From positions 6,721,198 to 6,785,197 of the forward strand of contig BCIX01000001.1 in assembly GCA_001600095.1 (NCBI GenBank): DNA of 64,000 nucleotides, written 5' to 3'. This document shows positions 10,052 to 23,088 of the stretch, piece by piece. Both the position numbers and the translations under genes were made by a program. The stretch is from Bullera alba. Its lineage: Eukaryota; Basidiomycota; Tremellomycetes; Tremellales; Bulleraceae. Below the pieces are notes generated by a model that worked only from the letters and a program-made list of their open reading frames with translations, was not told where the DNA came from and did no database searches. Every line of letters starts with the position of its first letter. Positions within the stretch are counted from its first letter, which is position 1.

Positions 10052-13000
10052 TCACCTCAGTGCTGACGTATCCGGGTCGAGCTCGCTCAACAGCTGTTTC
10101 AGCTTGACGACATCTTCTGCGAATGGCGCTGAAAGGCTAGGCCGGAGTTCACCCCCATTACTGCCTCTACTCGCGGCATTGTTCAGGTCCTCCATCGCAA
10201 GCCAGCTGCCAAGGATCAACAACTACTCTAAGCCTCATCGGAACCACGGTACTCACTGGTCGAGCTGGGTGCGCAACGACTTGGCTTTGAGCCTGAAATG
10301 GCTGTACATTGCCTGTTCGTACGGCAGCTGTTTGGTTCCATTTCCAATGGGCACCTCTGCGCCTCCTTCTAGCTCTCTGAGACGGCCGATCAAAAACTCC
10401 TTTTCGTCCCTCTCGTCATCGAGCTGATTTCGCAGACCGGCGATCTCCGTTTCCAGCTGTCGCATCCGTTTGCCCGCCATTGGATCCGGGGTCGCAGGGC
10501 CATTTGTGCCATTGGAGAAGGAGGTGTTGTGGCGACGGGAAGGAGTGAGCGGTTGAGCATCCAGCTTGCGCAATTGATCATTCATATCCCTGCCCAAAGC
10601 GTCGTGGGATTGCTGAAGACCTCGGAGCAGCTCTGCTCGGGATGGATCTCCCATCTTGGGCGTCGAGGGTGGCTGTCGCATTGAAGAACGCTGCAGTTCG
10701 AGGATTTGACTCTGCAATTTCTGATTCTCCGACGCGAGCAAGTCGTGAGCTTGTTCCAAGCGGAAGAATTCGTCCTGACGTCGTTGTAGCTTTGCCTCCA
10801 AGGATGTCGCGTTGGAAGTATGGAGATTGGCAGTCGACAACTGACGGCGTTGGTCTTGCAGGTCTCGCTCCAGAGAAGCGATCTTTGCCTCGGCGAATTT
10901 CCTCGCTTTCCGCTCATCCTCCAGTGCCATCGAAGCCTCTTTATCCTCGTTGGACATGGAAGCACGGGCCACTCTTGCCTCTTTCGACTTGTTCTTCTTC
11001 AGCATCTCGCATTCCCTCGCCTTGTCCTCTAGATCCGCGATCAACCTGTTTCTGTGAGTCTCGTTGGTCTTGAGCATGGTGTTGAGCCGACTGTTCTCCT
11101 TGACTTGCTCGACCAGCTGTCGATCCGTGACCTTCTTCGCCTGTTCTAGTACATGAACGTGCTCCACAATCGTCTTGTTCTCTCGACTTCGCAGCAGGGC
11201 AATCTCAGAGTCCCGGGCTTTGATGTCGCTCGCTGCTTTGGCCATTTCGCGCTCAGCCGTCGAGGCAATGTTTCGGTATTGAGCAAGCTCGACGTGCGAG
11301 TTGTGGAGTTGCTGCTCAAGGTGTTGTCGCTTGGCGTTCTCATCCACCAGTTGACGAGTGGTTGATTCCATCCGTTGGGCCCATTCCGCTTTCTCGTCTT
11401 CGATGAGCAGGACTGCGTCTTCCAGGTCATTGTACTTGTCTTGCATCGAGCGGACTTCGGCTTCCAATTTCTGTCCACTTTTGTCAGCTGGCGTGGTCCG
11501 ACGGACTGTGGGACGGATAGCTATACTCACGTCTCTGGCTCCGACAGTCGACTTGAGTTCCGCTTCCACCTTGCCAATGTGTCCTTGGACCGCTCTCAAT
11601 TCCGTCTCCACCGCTCGTTTCTTCTCATCGGCCTTGTCTAGCTCTGCCTGTAGGCTGCTCAGGAGGGCGGCTTTGTCTTGTAATTGCGCTTTGGCCGCTT
11701 TCAGCTCTCGCTCCGCCGTGACGTGCCTCTGCCTGAGATCCTCCATCTCGACCTTGAGCTTGCTCGAGATTTGGTTGAACGAGTCCTTTTGAGCTTCGAG
11801 GGCTTTCTGCGCCGCAAGAGCTTGGTCTCTCAGCCTCGACATTTCCGCCTCTCTCGACTTGTCCGCTTCGAGCCTCTTGCTGTCTTCGCTGGTCTTTGCT
11901 GCCATGACTTTACGCAGGTCGTCCAACTCCTTCTGCAATTTGTCCTTGGCTCCCGCCACGTCCTTCTTTTCCCGCTCTTTCGATGCGAGGTCTGAGGATA
12001 GACCATCGATCCGGACTTGGAGTGCGATTTTGGCCTGGTCGGCCAATTCGCGCGCTTTGGTAGATTGCTGCTGTTGGGCCAACAGATCGGCGATTTCACG
12101 TTGCTTGGCTGCTAATGAAGCTTCGTGTTTTTTGACCAGAGCTTGGACGTCCTCGATAGCGCGCTGAGCTCGGCGTAGATCGTCGGTCAATGCGGCAACT
12201 TGGGTCGATCCCGAGTCACTAGTCCTGTCAGCGATATCCTCGAAGAAGTGCACTTGACTCACATCTTGCCCTTCTCCAACTGCAGCCTCTTCTCCAACTC
12301 GAGGACGTTCATCTCAGCTCGCTCCTTGGCGCGCTTTGTCGCTTCCTCCTTCTGAGCCACCTCTCGCTTGAGCTCCTCGACCTTGCGCGACAGTCCAGCC
12401 TTCTCCATTTCCAATTTGGAATACGAGGTTGAGCGGTCATTTGACTCTTTGAGCAAGTCTGCTTCTCTGGTGCGCCAGTCTTGACTCTGTTTCTCCAGCA
12501 TTGCTGCTTGGTCGATGAGGGCTCCGTAGTTGGCCGTGGCGTGGACGAGTTGGTCTTTAAGCTTGGCAGCCTCTCTCAGCGCCGTTTCGCGATCATCCCC
12601 AAGAATGGCGAGATCGCTCTCCAGCTCGTTGATCTTGTCCTGCAGCTCCGCCTCCCTCTTCTTGGACCTTTCCAACATCAAATCCCGATCTCGACCCAGC
12701 TGCCTCTCCGACGACAGATCCAGCTCGACTTTTTGCTTCTCCGTCAAGAGAGTCGCCCTTAGCTCTTCCAGCTTCTTCTTCTCCTTCTCATCCCGCTCAG
12801 CACGTTCCTTTGCCATGGCCAACTCGGCTTGCTTCTTGACCAATTCGTCGTCGACCCTAGTTGCGGCGAGAAGCGGCCGGACTTTGACATATAGCGACCA
12901 CCATGGCCAGTCCCTGAGCTCGATATAGGTCCTTGCGTTGCGTTGAATTGTCCGAATGGCCTCTGCTCTGTTCATCAACTTTCGTAGGCGACGACGGCAA

Positions 13001-16000
13001 ATGTGCATCCTCGCAGCGGATTGGAAACGTCGGAACAGATCACTGAGGAGGTAATCCCTTCGCTCTTCTAGTTCAGCGAGGACGCCGGCTTTGAAGAAGA
13101 TCTTGGTGGACCCGATCTTGTAAAAGTCCTTGTCGAGGTCCAAGCCCTCGGCGATCCTCTCGGCCGCCTTTCGACCGTCAATGTATCCCGGTGGGATGAC
13201 GCCAGGGGCGAGAACCTCGTATCGTTGTCGGAACTCGGCGAAAGAGTGTCTGTTTGGGTAACCTAATCGTGCGATACGGATACCTTCCAGCACACCATTA
13301 CACCTCAACTGATCGAGGACCAGGTTGACTTCGACTTTGCCGGGCGTCTTTTGCGAGTTGGGGACGATACATCGTACAAAGTGAGGTTGCGTCGCTGACA
13401 GCTGCGTCATCAATTGGCCAAGCTGCTCTTTGTGCCTTTGTCCGACGGTACGGAAGGCACCTCGTTTGACCTTTTTGTGCACTCCAGTCGGTTGCGAGTC
13501 TTCGGCGTACTCGGCAAAGATTGCTGCGATGGCTGGGATCTCCGACTGAGCACACAATTTGGCGACGGCGTCGTTGATGGGGTCCTTGTTCTTCTCCAGC
13601 CAGCCAGACGTCTTGTACTCGACATCTCCCGCATAGTGCTTGATGACGAAGCCCTCGTGCGTCTTGTTGGGAGCGTACTTTGCAGAACCAGGATGTCGAG
13701 GCGAGGAACCCCTTGGAGTGTCCCAGTACTGCTGAACCTTCTCGGTGAACGTCCTGTCGGAAGCTTTGGGCATGATACACTCCTCGTCCAGCACGGCCAG
13801 GATACCAATAGGTTGAGAGGACTCGATCAGCTCGATAGTCGGTTGCAGGTCCAGCCCAAAGTTGACATAATTCCACTCGATGCCCTCTCGGGCGTATTCT
13901 TCCTGCTCCAAGGTAAACATGTGGAAGTTGAAGAACTGGCAGCGTGTTAGCAAATTTCGACGCCTCAAGTTGTCTGGCAAGGCTTACTTGTTGCTATGGG
14001 ATTTGGTCAGCTAGGTACAGGACTCTGCTTTACGAGGATACTCACCAGTTTCTCGTTGGTGAAGTTGATCAGCAACTGTTCATAGCTGTTCTCCTCTACA
14101 TATGCGGTGAGCTCCATGACAAACCCTATCGGACATCCTGCTCACCAAAGATCTCGAAACCGGCAATATCCAGTACACCTATCGAGAGACTTTAATCAAG
14201 TCAGCCACGCCATGACCTGTCCATGTTGCCTTCACTCTACTCACGCCTTGGGACTTGGCCTGTCTAGAGCCTTGTTGATCCGCTCTACCATCCAACCAAA
14301 CGTCTTCTCATACATAAACTTGCAGAGCGCTCCGAGTTCCTCCTCCGCTTGCTTCTTGCTCCTGCTCTGGGTGACCCATTCTCGACCAGCGCGAACTTTG
14401 GGCCTCAAGACGGATTTGGTGAACTCCGCCACGGGGATACCTAGAAGGTGACAGACTTTGTCTGCTACCGACTGAGACTCGGCCGGGAAGAGAGCTTGAT
14501 CAGAGCCAGAGCCGGTCAAGATCAAATTGCCAATATGCAATATCGTGGCTGGAACTCGGAACAGCTCGAGTTGCTCCTCCGGGCTGAATCCAACTACGTT
14601 GAGAGCTTCCTGCAGAACGTAACGTTATCTAGCGTCTGCTTTGAGAACCGGACTACTTACCTGGAGCATGCGCCATTCTGCAACATCGTCCACGCCGTCG
14701 ATATGCTGTCGACTTCGCTTCAGGAACTCGTACTTGGCGGGATCGGTATCGAGCAGAAGCTTGTCTAATCCATATGTCAGATGTATCTGGAGAGCAATCG
14801 TCGAGCTCGCTCACCCTTGAGACCCGCTTCCTTGGCGCCTTTGAGTAATTGATAGAACACATGGAAGCATCTCTCCCCCTCAGCCCGACTGGTTACTCTG
14901 CTCTTCTCCAAGAGGTACCAATCGATATTGGCGCCGGCAATGGAACCGGTTTGCGAGAAGAAGATCCTGATGAACTTTCCAAATCGACTCGAGTTGTTGT
15001 TTCGCATTGTCTGAGCATTTCCAAAGGCTTCTAATATGGGATTGGCCTGGAGAATTTGCCTTTCCAGAAGACCGAGACCAATCTGACCGGAAGTTGACGC
15101 TGGAATGTACCCAATTTCCTCCGCGTCTTTGCCCTTGAAGCTCGACGATCGGGGTAAGCCTGTCGAAGGAGCGATAGCTAGGCTTCCGGAGGCGGAATGG
15201 GAAATTGAGGAGGATGATTCGCCCAAGGTTGGAGGTGTTGTCGAGGCTATAGCCGCAAGGTATTGGATCACCTTCTTGGTATTCTCCGTCTTTCCTGCGC
15301 CAGACTCGCCGCTGCAGACATTCAATTCCTGAACAGATACACTAAGGCCTGATTGACTCACGTGATGAGTATACTCTGACTTTCTCTCTCTTCTCCAATC
15401 TGCTGCCATGCACGTTCTGCTACTGCGAAGATGTGGGGAGGGTTCTCCTCCTTTCGCCGCGTCCGGTATTTGGAGATGACTCGAGAGGTGTAAATTGGTA
15501 AAGGGCGATACGGGTTAAGAGAAATGAGGAAGAGACTGTAGTCTTGCATTCAGCATACGGCCGTCATGTTCGTTGTTCTACGCACCCAGAATACGTCTGA
15601 TAGGAGGTCGGGTGTCAGTGATGTCTCAAGCCTCGACAATGTGCGACTCACGTATATGTCACCAGCTCCATACCGCTGCTTGAGGTTGTTGATGACACTC
15701 GCCTCGTTTAGATGGGTAAGATCGGCGATATCGTCCACTCCATCGAATTGAGGCGGGTTCATGGGGCTTAGGGAGAACAGCGGTAACATCCTGACCTCTC
15801 CAGAGGCCGCGATCACGACCTCGGCGGAAGCGGCAGCATCCCCTTCTTCGCCATGTTGTGACTTTATCCATCCTGGGAGAAAGCCATCCGTGGCATCAGG
15901 CACCCATACCCTCCTACTTGACGGAACGTCAACAGGCGTTGAGTTGTGCGATGATGTGATGGTGGTGATGATGCGGGTTTGACGTTGAGTGATAGTGAGA

Positions 16001-16198
16001 CGATCCATATCGATGAGCACAGGTTCGGTCGAGCAAGGGAGGTGAGATAGAGTGACAGGCAATTGAGCAACAAACCGTCAGTGCAGACTCCACGTCATAG
16101 ACTGAATCAACCCACCGCTTCTCGTTGAACTCTGCTTGCGCAGCCGCGTCGGTCAACCCGTCTCTCTTCTTCCTCCGGAGTAAATGTGTGGGGTCCAT
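10052..16198 (-). CDS. MYO1: Conventional (class II) myosin heavy chain
   Basis: Myosin II drives contraction of the cytokinetic ring. About 1,830 residues are predicted over many introns. The start is [20 protein letters not shown] at 16198. An N-terminal SH3-like region (GDIYVSRT) is followed by the motor: P-loop [19 protein letters not shown] near 15300, switch [13 protein letters not shown] near 14990, a [11 protein letters not shown] relay region near 14150, [15 protein letters not shown] near 13290 and the converter. A short lever arm contains [18 protein letters not shown]. After the class II hinge [12 protein letters not shown] near 12890 comes an uninterrupted coiled coil of about 900 residues. 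No DIL, MyTH4 or SH3 domain is present, which excludes classes V and I. The last exon reads [11 protein letters not shown] and stops at 10052-10054. A serine/threonine-proline-rich break in the coil ([18 protein letters not shown], near 10550-10670) could be a phosphorylation-regulated bend; that is inference. Confidence 0.95.
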
Positions 16199-17023
16199 CA
16201 CGGCCTAGTCTAGATCACTCTCAGTCCAGGATCAGGTTTCTCGGAGGATTTGTGATGGAATGTGCGCAAAGGACGACGGAGACCCGAAGGGTGGCGAGAT
16301 TGATCTTGAATCCTTGATGCCCAGGGGTTGGTATGGCGGAGGGTTCCGGTTGTTGTTGGATTGGAATGCGAAACCTCGACTCTACCTACATGCAGAGGTG
16401 CGTCGCGCTTCGACCTGCTAGCATGGAGAGGATGTGAGCTTGCTGCAGAGAACTGTTGTGCGAGATTATGGTAAGGACCGGCTACAGTTGTGGAGTAGGT
16501 GTTGACGTTTTGGCGCGCGGACGCGACTAGCACCAGAAACAAGGAAATCAACCGCCACACGTTTCAGATTGGAAAGACCGCAGGCCTAAAGACTAGCCAG
16601 CTCGCACGCCTAATTGATGCTTGGTATGAGTCTCGTTTCGCTCCGGCTGCTGCTTGGCCTACTGGCTGCGAGTGATGCTACTAGCTATCTTCCTCCTTGC
16701 GTTCGCACTCAACTACCCATAAACCCTTAGCAACAGCTTCGACATAAGACACACAAACTCACAGACATCCCACACTACATATAGGGATCACAAATCAAAC
16801 CAAACTCGACATTCGGGGCGCTCAAGCTACTCCACCCACCAATCAACCAGCTAAGCGATTCAACCTATCACCCAGCTAGCTTCGCCTCCAGCCATATCGA
16901 CGTCCTTGACGATATAGCCAAACTTCCACATCCGAGCGTGTGAATCAATCTAGAGGTACCAGAGACCTTGTCTCACCAATCGTTCACGAACACACCTTCC
17001 TTCCACATTCCAGTCTTCACGCC
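16199..17023. promoter_or_regulatory. Divergent MYO1/DHH1 promoter region
   Basis: 825 bp between divergent starts. The 300 bases before DHH1 are C/A/T-rich and G-poor (blocks such as CAAATCAAACCAAACTCGAC), typical of a long fungal 5' leader. No convincing coding frame was found: the open frame at 16210-16560 begins with GTG only. Confidence 0.55.
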
Positions 17024-19095
17024 ATGGCCTCTTCGTCGTGAGTGCCCTCGCTACTCATTCTGCCATGAACTCTGATGGAGGCTGATGTCACTACCTCCAG
17101 GCAAACCGACTACAGGCAAGGCCTCGTAGCCCCTCCCAAGGATGACCGTCCACAGACAGAGGTGAGGCTCATCCATTAAGGCGCCGGTAGTCAAGCTAAT
17201 CGCTCGTCTCCATCAGGACGTCCTGGGCACCGAGGGCATGTCGTTCGATGACCTCGACCTGAAGCGTGAACTGCTGATGGGTATCTACACGGCGGGTTTC
17301 GAAAGACCCAGTCCTATCCAAGAACAAGCTATCCCAATGGCTCTGTCAGGCAGAGATATTCTGGCAAGAGCAAAGAACGGAACGGGTAAAGTGAGTAGAG
17401 GTCAGGTGCTAGAGTCAGCTCATTGACCCCTTTGTAGACCGCCTCATTCATCATCCCTACCCTTAACAGAATCAATGTCTCGAGCAACCACATCCAAGCA
17501 CTGCTCCTCGTGCCCACACGTGAATTGGCACTACAAACATCGCAAGTCTGCAAAACGCTCGGATCCCACATCAAAGGTCTTCAAGTTATGGTTACTACTG
17601 GAGGTACCACGTTGCGGGATGACATCATGCGGCTGCAAGAGCCTGTTCATATCTTGGTCGGTACGCCGGGTCGTATCCTTGACATCGGAGGGAAAGGTGT
17701 TGCGGATCTGAGAAAGTGTGAAATGTTCGTAATGGACGAAGCGGACAAACTCCTCAGTGATGAATTCACACCCGTCATTGAGCAATTGCTGGCCCTTTGT
17801 CCAAGAGAAAGACAGGTCATGCTGTTCTCGGCTACCTTCCCATACATCGTCAAGTCCTTCTCCGTGAGTAGGCAACCGGACCTTCTCGTCTATCAACGCT
17901 GACATCACCTTGCTCAGGACCGACACATGGTCCAGCCATACGAGATCAACCTCATGGACGAACTCACGCTGAAAGGTGTCACCCAGTACTATGCTTATGT
18001 CGAAGAGCGTCAAAAGGTCCATTGTCTCAACACCCTGTTCTCCAAGGTGAGACTGACTCCGTTCGAAGGTGATGAATACAGGCTCACAGGACTACTTATT
18101 AGCTCCAAATCAATCAGTCCATCATCTTCTGTAACTCCACCAATAGAGTCGAGCTTCTGGCCAAGAAGATCACAGAGCTCGGCTACTCTTGCTTCTACTC
18201 GCACGCCAAGATGCTACAAGCTCATCGAAACCGAGTCTTCCACGACTTCCGCAGCGGTATGACCAGGAACCTGGTCTGCTCCGGTGAGTGACCTTCTTAG
18301 CCGCCTTAGAATACCGCCTGACGCAGACTCAGATCTCCTCACTCGTGGTATCGACATCCAAGCCGTGAACGTTGTCATCAACTTCGATTTCCCAAGGACT
18401 GCTGAGTCCTATCTCCACAGAATGTAAGTTCAGGTCATTTCGATAATGGACCATTACTGAGTTTTTGTAGTGGTCGATCTGGTCGATTCGGTCATCTCGG
18501 TCTTGCCATCTCCCTGCTCACAGTAAGTTACCCGCCTCTAGTCCTGCAATCGCACGCTTCTGACAATCTGGCTCAGATCGAAGACAGACACAACCTGTAC
18601 CGCATAGAATCGGAACTTGGTACCGAGATTGCCCCTATCCCTGGTTCCATCGACCCGGTGTTGTACGTCGCCCCTTCATCTATCGCTTCTGAACCGGCTC
18701 GCCGATCTCCCCCACGGGCCGCTATCGCGCCTGCACCAGCGGCTCCACCTCGAATGGCCGCTGCGCCGCCTTCCGCCCCACCTCAGGCCCAACAAAGCGC
18801 ACCGCAAGCCGTGACAGCGACTCCGGTGTCCTCTCTACCCGTCAGGCCGGCCGATCCCGCCCCACAAGCTGGTTCCGAAGCCAACAATGGCACTCAGGCA
18901 GCGAATGGCGGTGGTCAAGATGCCAGTGGATTGGGTGAAGGTCAGCAACGACGTGACAATCGTCAGCACAACAACTCTGGTGGAGGTAGAGGCGGACCTC
19001 GGGGTGAAGGTGGTCGCGGACGAGGCAGGGGAGCTCCCAGAGGAAGAGGTGGACCGTCTGGAGGCAGAGGCGCCGCCCCAGCTCCTGCGCAGTAG
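17024..19095 (+). CDS. DHH1: DEAD-box RNA helicase Dhh1 (DDX6 family)
   Basis: Dhh1/DDX6 represses translation and promotes decapping in P-bodies; in pathogenic Cryptococcus the orthologue (VAD1) affects virulence-related mRNAs. About 550 residues from nine exons; the first exon holds only MASSS before an intron. Helicase motifs appear in order: the [13 protein letters not shown]-motif, AKNGTGKTASF (motif I), PTRELALQ (Ia), GTPGRILD (Ib), MDEADKLLS (II, with the DEAD tetrapeptide), FSATFP (III), [17 protein letters not shown] (IV), [15 protein letters not shown] (V) and [13 protein letters not shown] (VI). The short spacing and the [15 protein letters not shown] block are typical of DDX6. The C-terminal about 145 residues are Ala/Pro/Gln-rich, ending in an RGG/RGR-rich tail (about 18980-19070), an RNA-binding, condensate-prone element longer than in ascomycete Dhh1. 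Confidence 0.96.
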
Positions 19096-20364
19096 GGTGG
19101 AGTCACCGTCTGAGGAAAGGTGTGGGAGGTGGTGATAGATGGTCGGCGGCGACGGAGGGGAAGTAGCCTTGTGCGGAATGGAGTCGAAGAGGAAGTCCGG
19201 TATGAGGGACGGGCACGGAGGGCCGTCAAGAAGTCAAAAAAAGTGAGAAATCGAAGCGCGGCATCACACGCGATGTGCGAGAAGACAAATGGTACGGAGC
19301 AAGCTGGAGAAGGAGGGAGTGATCAATGCTCGCGGAGAGTGGGCGAGCAGCAGAGGAGAGCGGATGTGCAGCGGAGATTCAACTCTCCGCAACTAGCACG
19401 CGATGGACCACCGTCGCGGTATGCTTTAGTGGGGCCGAATGCGGATGGAGGTGGTCATGAGGGATAGAGGCATACATAACTGGATCCTGAACCACTGGAC
19501 CTGGTATGCATTGTCGTCTCTGATGTACGATAGTGTTCCCGGAGTGATCATTCAGTATAGCAGCTGCGCGCCCGTACAGGCCCGTACGCGTTACGGAATA
19601 GATAATGGATAAAGGGGTGGCGAATATACGTGAACCGAGGCGCCCCGCGCCGAGGCTAGTACTGAGATGAACATCCAACTGACCTTATGTTGGAGCGTGG
19701 GCTTCACTTTTTGATTCCGCTACCCAAATAAGGCCAGACTCCCTCTTTTGCTCCCGACACTGATAAGCTGTCGGGTACCTCGGAACCTTTCCGGCACTCT
19801 CGGCTCTCGAGCGACTCGTCCTGACTACTGGTACTGAGACAACCTGCTCAACGTCTCCCCCATGGACACCTTCTGACGCGATCATCCAACATACCACTTG
19901 ATACTCAGCTCACAATCGCACAGCACTCAGTCAACAGCTCCGAGAATCATTCCTGTTCGCAGCATCTAGCCCTAAATCCACTGTCAACGCGCCACAGAGC
20001 TCACATACCACCCGCACGCCATCGACGTGTCTCATACCGCGTCCACCCCTACCTACATTACCCATTGGCCACCTGCCCGCCTCACGCGTCTCACGAAGCT
20101 TGGTCACCTGTTTCGCAACATCACGTCTTGTCTTCAGGACCCTTTCACCCCGTCGATCGTCGTTTGAGTGGATAAAGGAGGATCAGTGTGTGATCTGTGG
20201 GTTGGTCTCGGCATTAGGCGGCCCAATCACCTCGAGGGGATTCTTCGCATTGTAACATCCTTACTCTCCCATCAAACATCGAGAGTCGGCTTTCACCACA
20301 TCTCCAACGTTTGCCCCATCATCACTGTCAAATCGCTTAGCCAAACAGGATCATCATCATCACT
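19096..20364. other. Intergenic region (DHH1 3' end, CCCH gene leader)
   Basis: 1.27 kb without a supported gene. The last about 450 bases before 20365 are rich in CACC/ATCACC blocks, suggesting a long leader for the zinc-finger gene. No tRNA or repeat was seen. Confidence 0.5.
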
Positions 20365-22408
20365 ATGTCGGTGCCACTCCCTTCGCCATCTCCTCTCTCA
20401 CCGGCCAATCCTTCGACGGCAAAGCCCATCCCCCGATCTCGCCCTCAGCCCATCTCGACCGGCTCCGGATCTCCTTCCATCAATCTCTCCAGGTCTCCGC
20501 TGTATCGCGAAGTCAGTCCAGGATCCCCAGCGTCCCCGTCCTCGTCGCTTCGGAAGAAGACGGCAAAGTCCATCGGCTTCAACGCAGCTGGCCCAGCTAG
20601 CGAGGACAATTGGCGGGAGAGAAGCAGTAGCGTTACTTCGGCGCCAAGGAGCGCTGTGAGGACCGTTGGCGGATTCGAGAAGCCAAAAGCGAGTCTCCAG
20701 CCGGTGAAATCGGCCAAGGAGGATGGTGCTGCTGATAAGGATAGCGACAAGGGTAAGTCAAGAGGCTTTGGGGTGGAGACCGTGACTGATTCCTCTTAGC
20801 CCCTGCGCTTAGCCATGTTCCGTGCCGTTTCTTCAAGGCAGGTGCCTGTACAGCAGGTTCCAGCTGCCAATTCTCCCATGAAGACGGTTAGTGCAACGGT
20901 AACGGAGAGTCCAGCGGATACTGATCTGATCAGGGGGCAAGCGAGAGGTCTGCCAATGGTTCTTGAAAGGCAACTGCAAGTTTGGTCACAAGTGTGAGTT
21001 TCAGATCGGCTCAAGCGAATACGTCGCTCACGGCACCTCAGGCGCTCTCGCTCATGTCCGACCCGGAGAGCCCATGTCCATGGATAGGAAGAACAAGAAA
21101 GCCGCTCAAGCCGAAACACGAGGCGCAGAAGGCAAGTCGCCAGCCAAAGGTGACGGCTTTATGGAAGCAGCCGCTACGCCAGTTCCCATTCGCTCTGCGC
21201 TATCATCCTCGATCCAATCTCCCCCCGCACATCGACTACCATCATCGCCTCTGCGGGAACCGTACGGCCCGCCTGCAGTGGGACCAACTGGAGGTTCTTC
21301 CCCGGGTTTCTCGAAATCACCCGCTCCGCTATCAGTATTCGCTGCCTCGCCATCCCGACCCTCGCCTCTGTCCGGATCGTATGGCGCTAGCAAGTCCGCC
21401 ATACCTGGCTCACTGTCATTGAAAGCCGTCAACCAACACTCACCCCTTCGACCACCCGCTACTGCCTTCTCGTCGTCCTTCTCACATGCCTCTATTCGAG
21501 AGGTGAGATCGGGTACAAGCCCAGCTCCCCCTCTTTCCGCCTCCTTTGCCGATGGAATGAGGAAGAACATCTGGGCCAGGCATGAAACATCGACGGACAA
21601 GCCAGAGGTCCTTTCCCCTCGTCGACCGATCAATCAGATCCCCCAGCACTCGGATGAAGACTACTTTAACGGGGAGCTAGAAGATGAGGACCACGGCGAG
21701 GACTTGATACCTTCCTCCCTGTCGGACTTGTTGACCCCGCGAGAGCGAGCTAGGCGAATGTCCAGGCGGGATAGCATCGAGTCCTCGTCGGCCTCGCCTG
21801 GACGACCTGGACAACCTGCTGGACTCTGGTCAGGCCACGGGGAGAGACTGGCTCAATCCGCTGGTCCAACTATGGGACCAGGCTTTTTGCAAGGCTTGTG
21901 GTCAGCTGAGGGAGGAGATGCAAGAAAGGACGGAGTCAAGAACCAGTCGCCAACAACTCCCGGGCCCGACGGCACGTTTGGCTATGCCGGTAACGGCGGC
22001 TCAAAGTCATCCCTATTGTCTCAAATGCGTTCGCCCAACTCTCCCGGAGCCTTTGCGAGCGCTCAAAACGGATCTCCCATCTCGGCCTGGTCACCCTCCA
22101 AGGGTCAAAGTGCTGTCGCGATCACCCCAATGGACACTGCGCCTTCGCCATATGCCATGCGACAAGCGGCAGACCCATCTTCTCCATCGGCTAGAGCATT
22201 GCAGGAGCACAATCCCGGACAGTCCCTGCCTGGTGGATTGGCCAGTGCTCTCTCCAGACTCCACATGAAGGGTCCCGTGTCGAACAGAACAAGCGGTCTC
22301 ACCGCCGCTGGTGATCTGGAGGAAGGCGATGAGAGGAGGTCGTCAGCAGCTCATACGGACAAGGCGGACGATCGCGATGACGACGAGTTGTTCACCATGG
22401 ATGGTTAG
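20365..22408 (+). CDS. Two-finger CCCH zinc-finger protein (Lee1-like)
   Basis: Likely an RNA-binding regulator; the exact target is unknown. About 630 residues. The N-terminal 130 residues are Ser/Pro-rich and disordered. Two C-X7-C-X5-C-X3-H fingers follow: the first is CRFFKAGACTAGSSCQFSH (20836-20880 region), the second begins VCQWFLKGNCKFGHKC and takes its final His from the next exon (ALAH). Introns: about 20753-20799, about 20888-20932 and 20994-21041. The long C-terminal half is Ser/Pro/Gly-rich with many SP and TP sites and acidic patches (HSDEDYFNGELEDEDHGED), ending at 22408. The tandem finger spacing resembles yeast Lee1 and its fission-yeast relatives rather than tristetraprolin. 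It lies just downstream of DHH1 on the same strand, so two probable mRNA regulators are neighbours; a functional link is only a guess. Confidence 0.8.
20994..21041 (+). other. Frame-neutral 48-nt intron inside the second zinc finger
   Basis: Starts GTGAGTTT and ends CACCTCAG. It is 48 nt long and contains no stop, so retention keeps the frame and inserts 16 residues after the third Cys of the finger. Only the spliced form yields C-X3-H (CALAH). Confidence 0.75.
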
Positions 22409-23088
22409 CAGGAATGTGCCAAAGGTTTTGGACAGCAATGGGTTCTCGACGTCAGCAGTGCAGGTACGCATGGAAAGTAAAGTAAGTCAGTCATCGTGAA
22501 TACTGTAATACCAGCTTGTGTTCGAGTACACCAAAAATATCACATTGGCATGAAAGTAAATCCTAATCTATGATCCAAATTGGGAGACTAGCCTATGGTC
22601 CCGCACCCTTCCAGAATGAGAAGCGAGATGACGTCCTTCTACCCATATAGCAGTACAGTCTCGACTGCCCGTGTGGGTGACCGAACACAAAAGGAATGGG
22701 CAAGTTGATGCTTGTATGTCGTCATGAGTATCACAATCATTGGACGCCGGGGTCGAAGAGACACAGGAGCTCATATTCTGCGACGCGTTAAGTACTGTCG
22801 GACTTCTGAACAGAGACTCTGGTTATCCCGCGAAGACCGTCTAGGTCTTCAGACACTGAAAGTCTTGGGGGTCACCCCTTCCATTGAACGAAGGGGAAGT
22901 ACGAGAAAAGGAGTGATCAAGTCACTGGTGGCGAGAGCACTTCAGCTGATATATCACTGAACGCATATATATATAGACCCCTCGGGGTAATGATAAGCTC
23001 TTTCTCGTTCACATCAGATACTCGTAAGCTCACCCGCCTCACACACCTTCTCCAGGTCCAATCTAATAGAACAGCCATTTCTAACGAC
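22409..23088. other. Intergenic region upstream of unknown gene copy 1
   Basis: 680 bases with no supported gene. It contains the TATA-like run at 22966-22975 and, after it, C/T-rich sequence. A GTAAGC at 23024 followed by CTCCAG could be a short leader intron, but this is not needed for the coding frame. Confidence 0.5.
22966..22975 (+). promoter_or_regulatory. TATA-like element upstream of unknown gene copy 1
   Basis: Five TA repeats followed by GACCCC, 114 bp before the ATG at 23089. Position and context match the TATA-like element of copy 2, supporting regulated transcription of both copies. Confidence 0.5.

Noticed and set aside
16210..16560. Minus-strand frame starting with a signal-peptide-like hydrophobic stretch upstream of MYO1
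   Set aside because: It begins with GTG, not ATG, has no homologous features, and lies in the divergent MYO1/DHH1 promoter.
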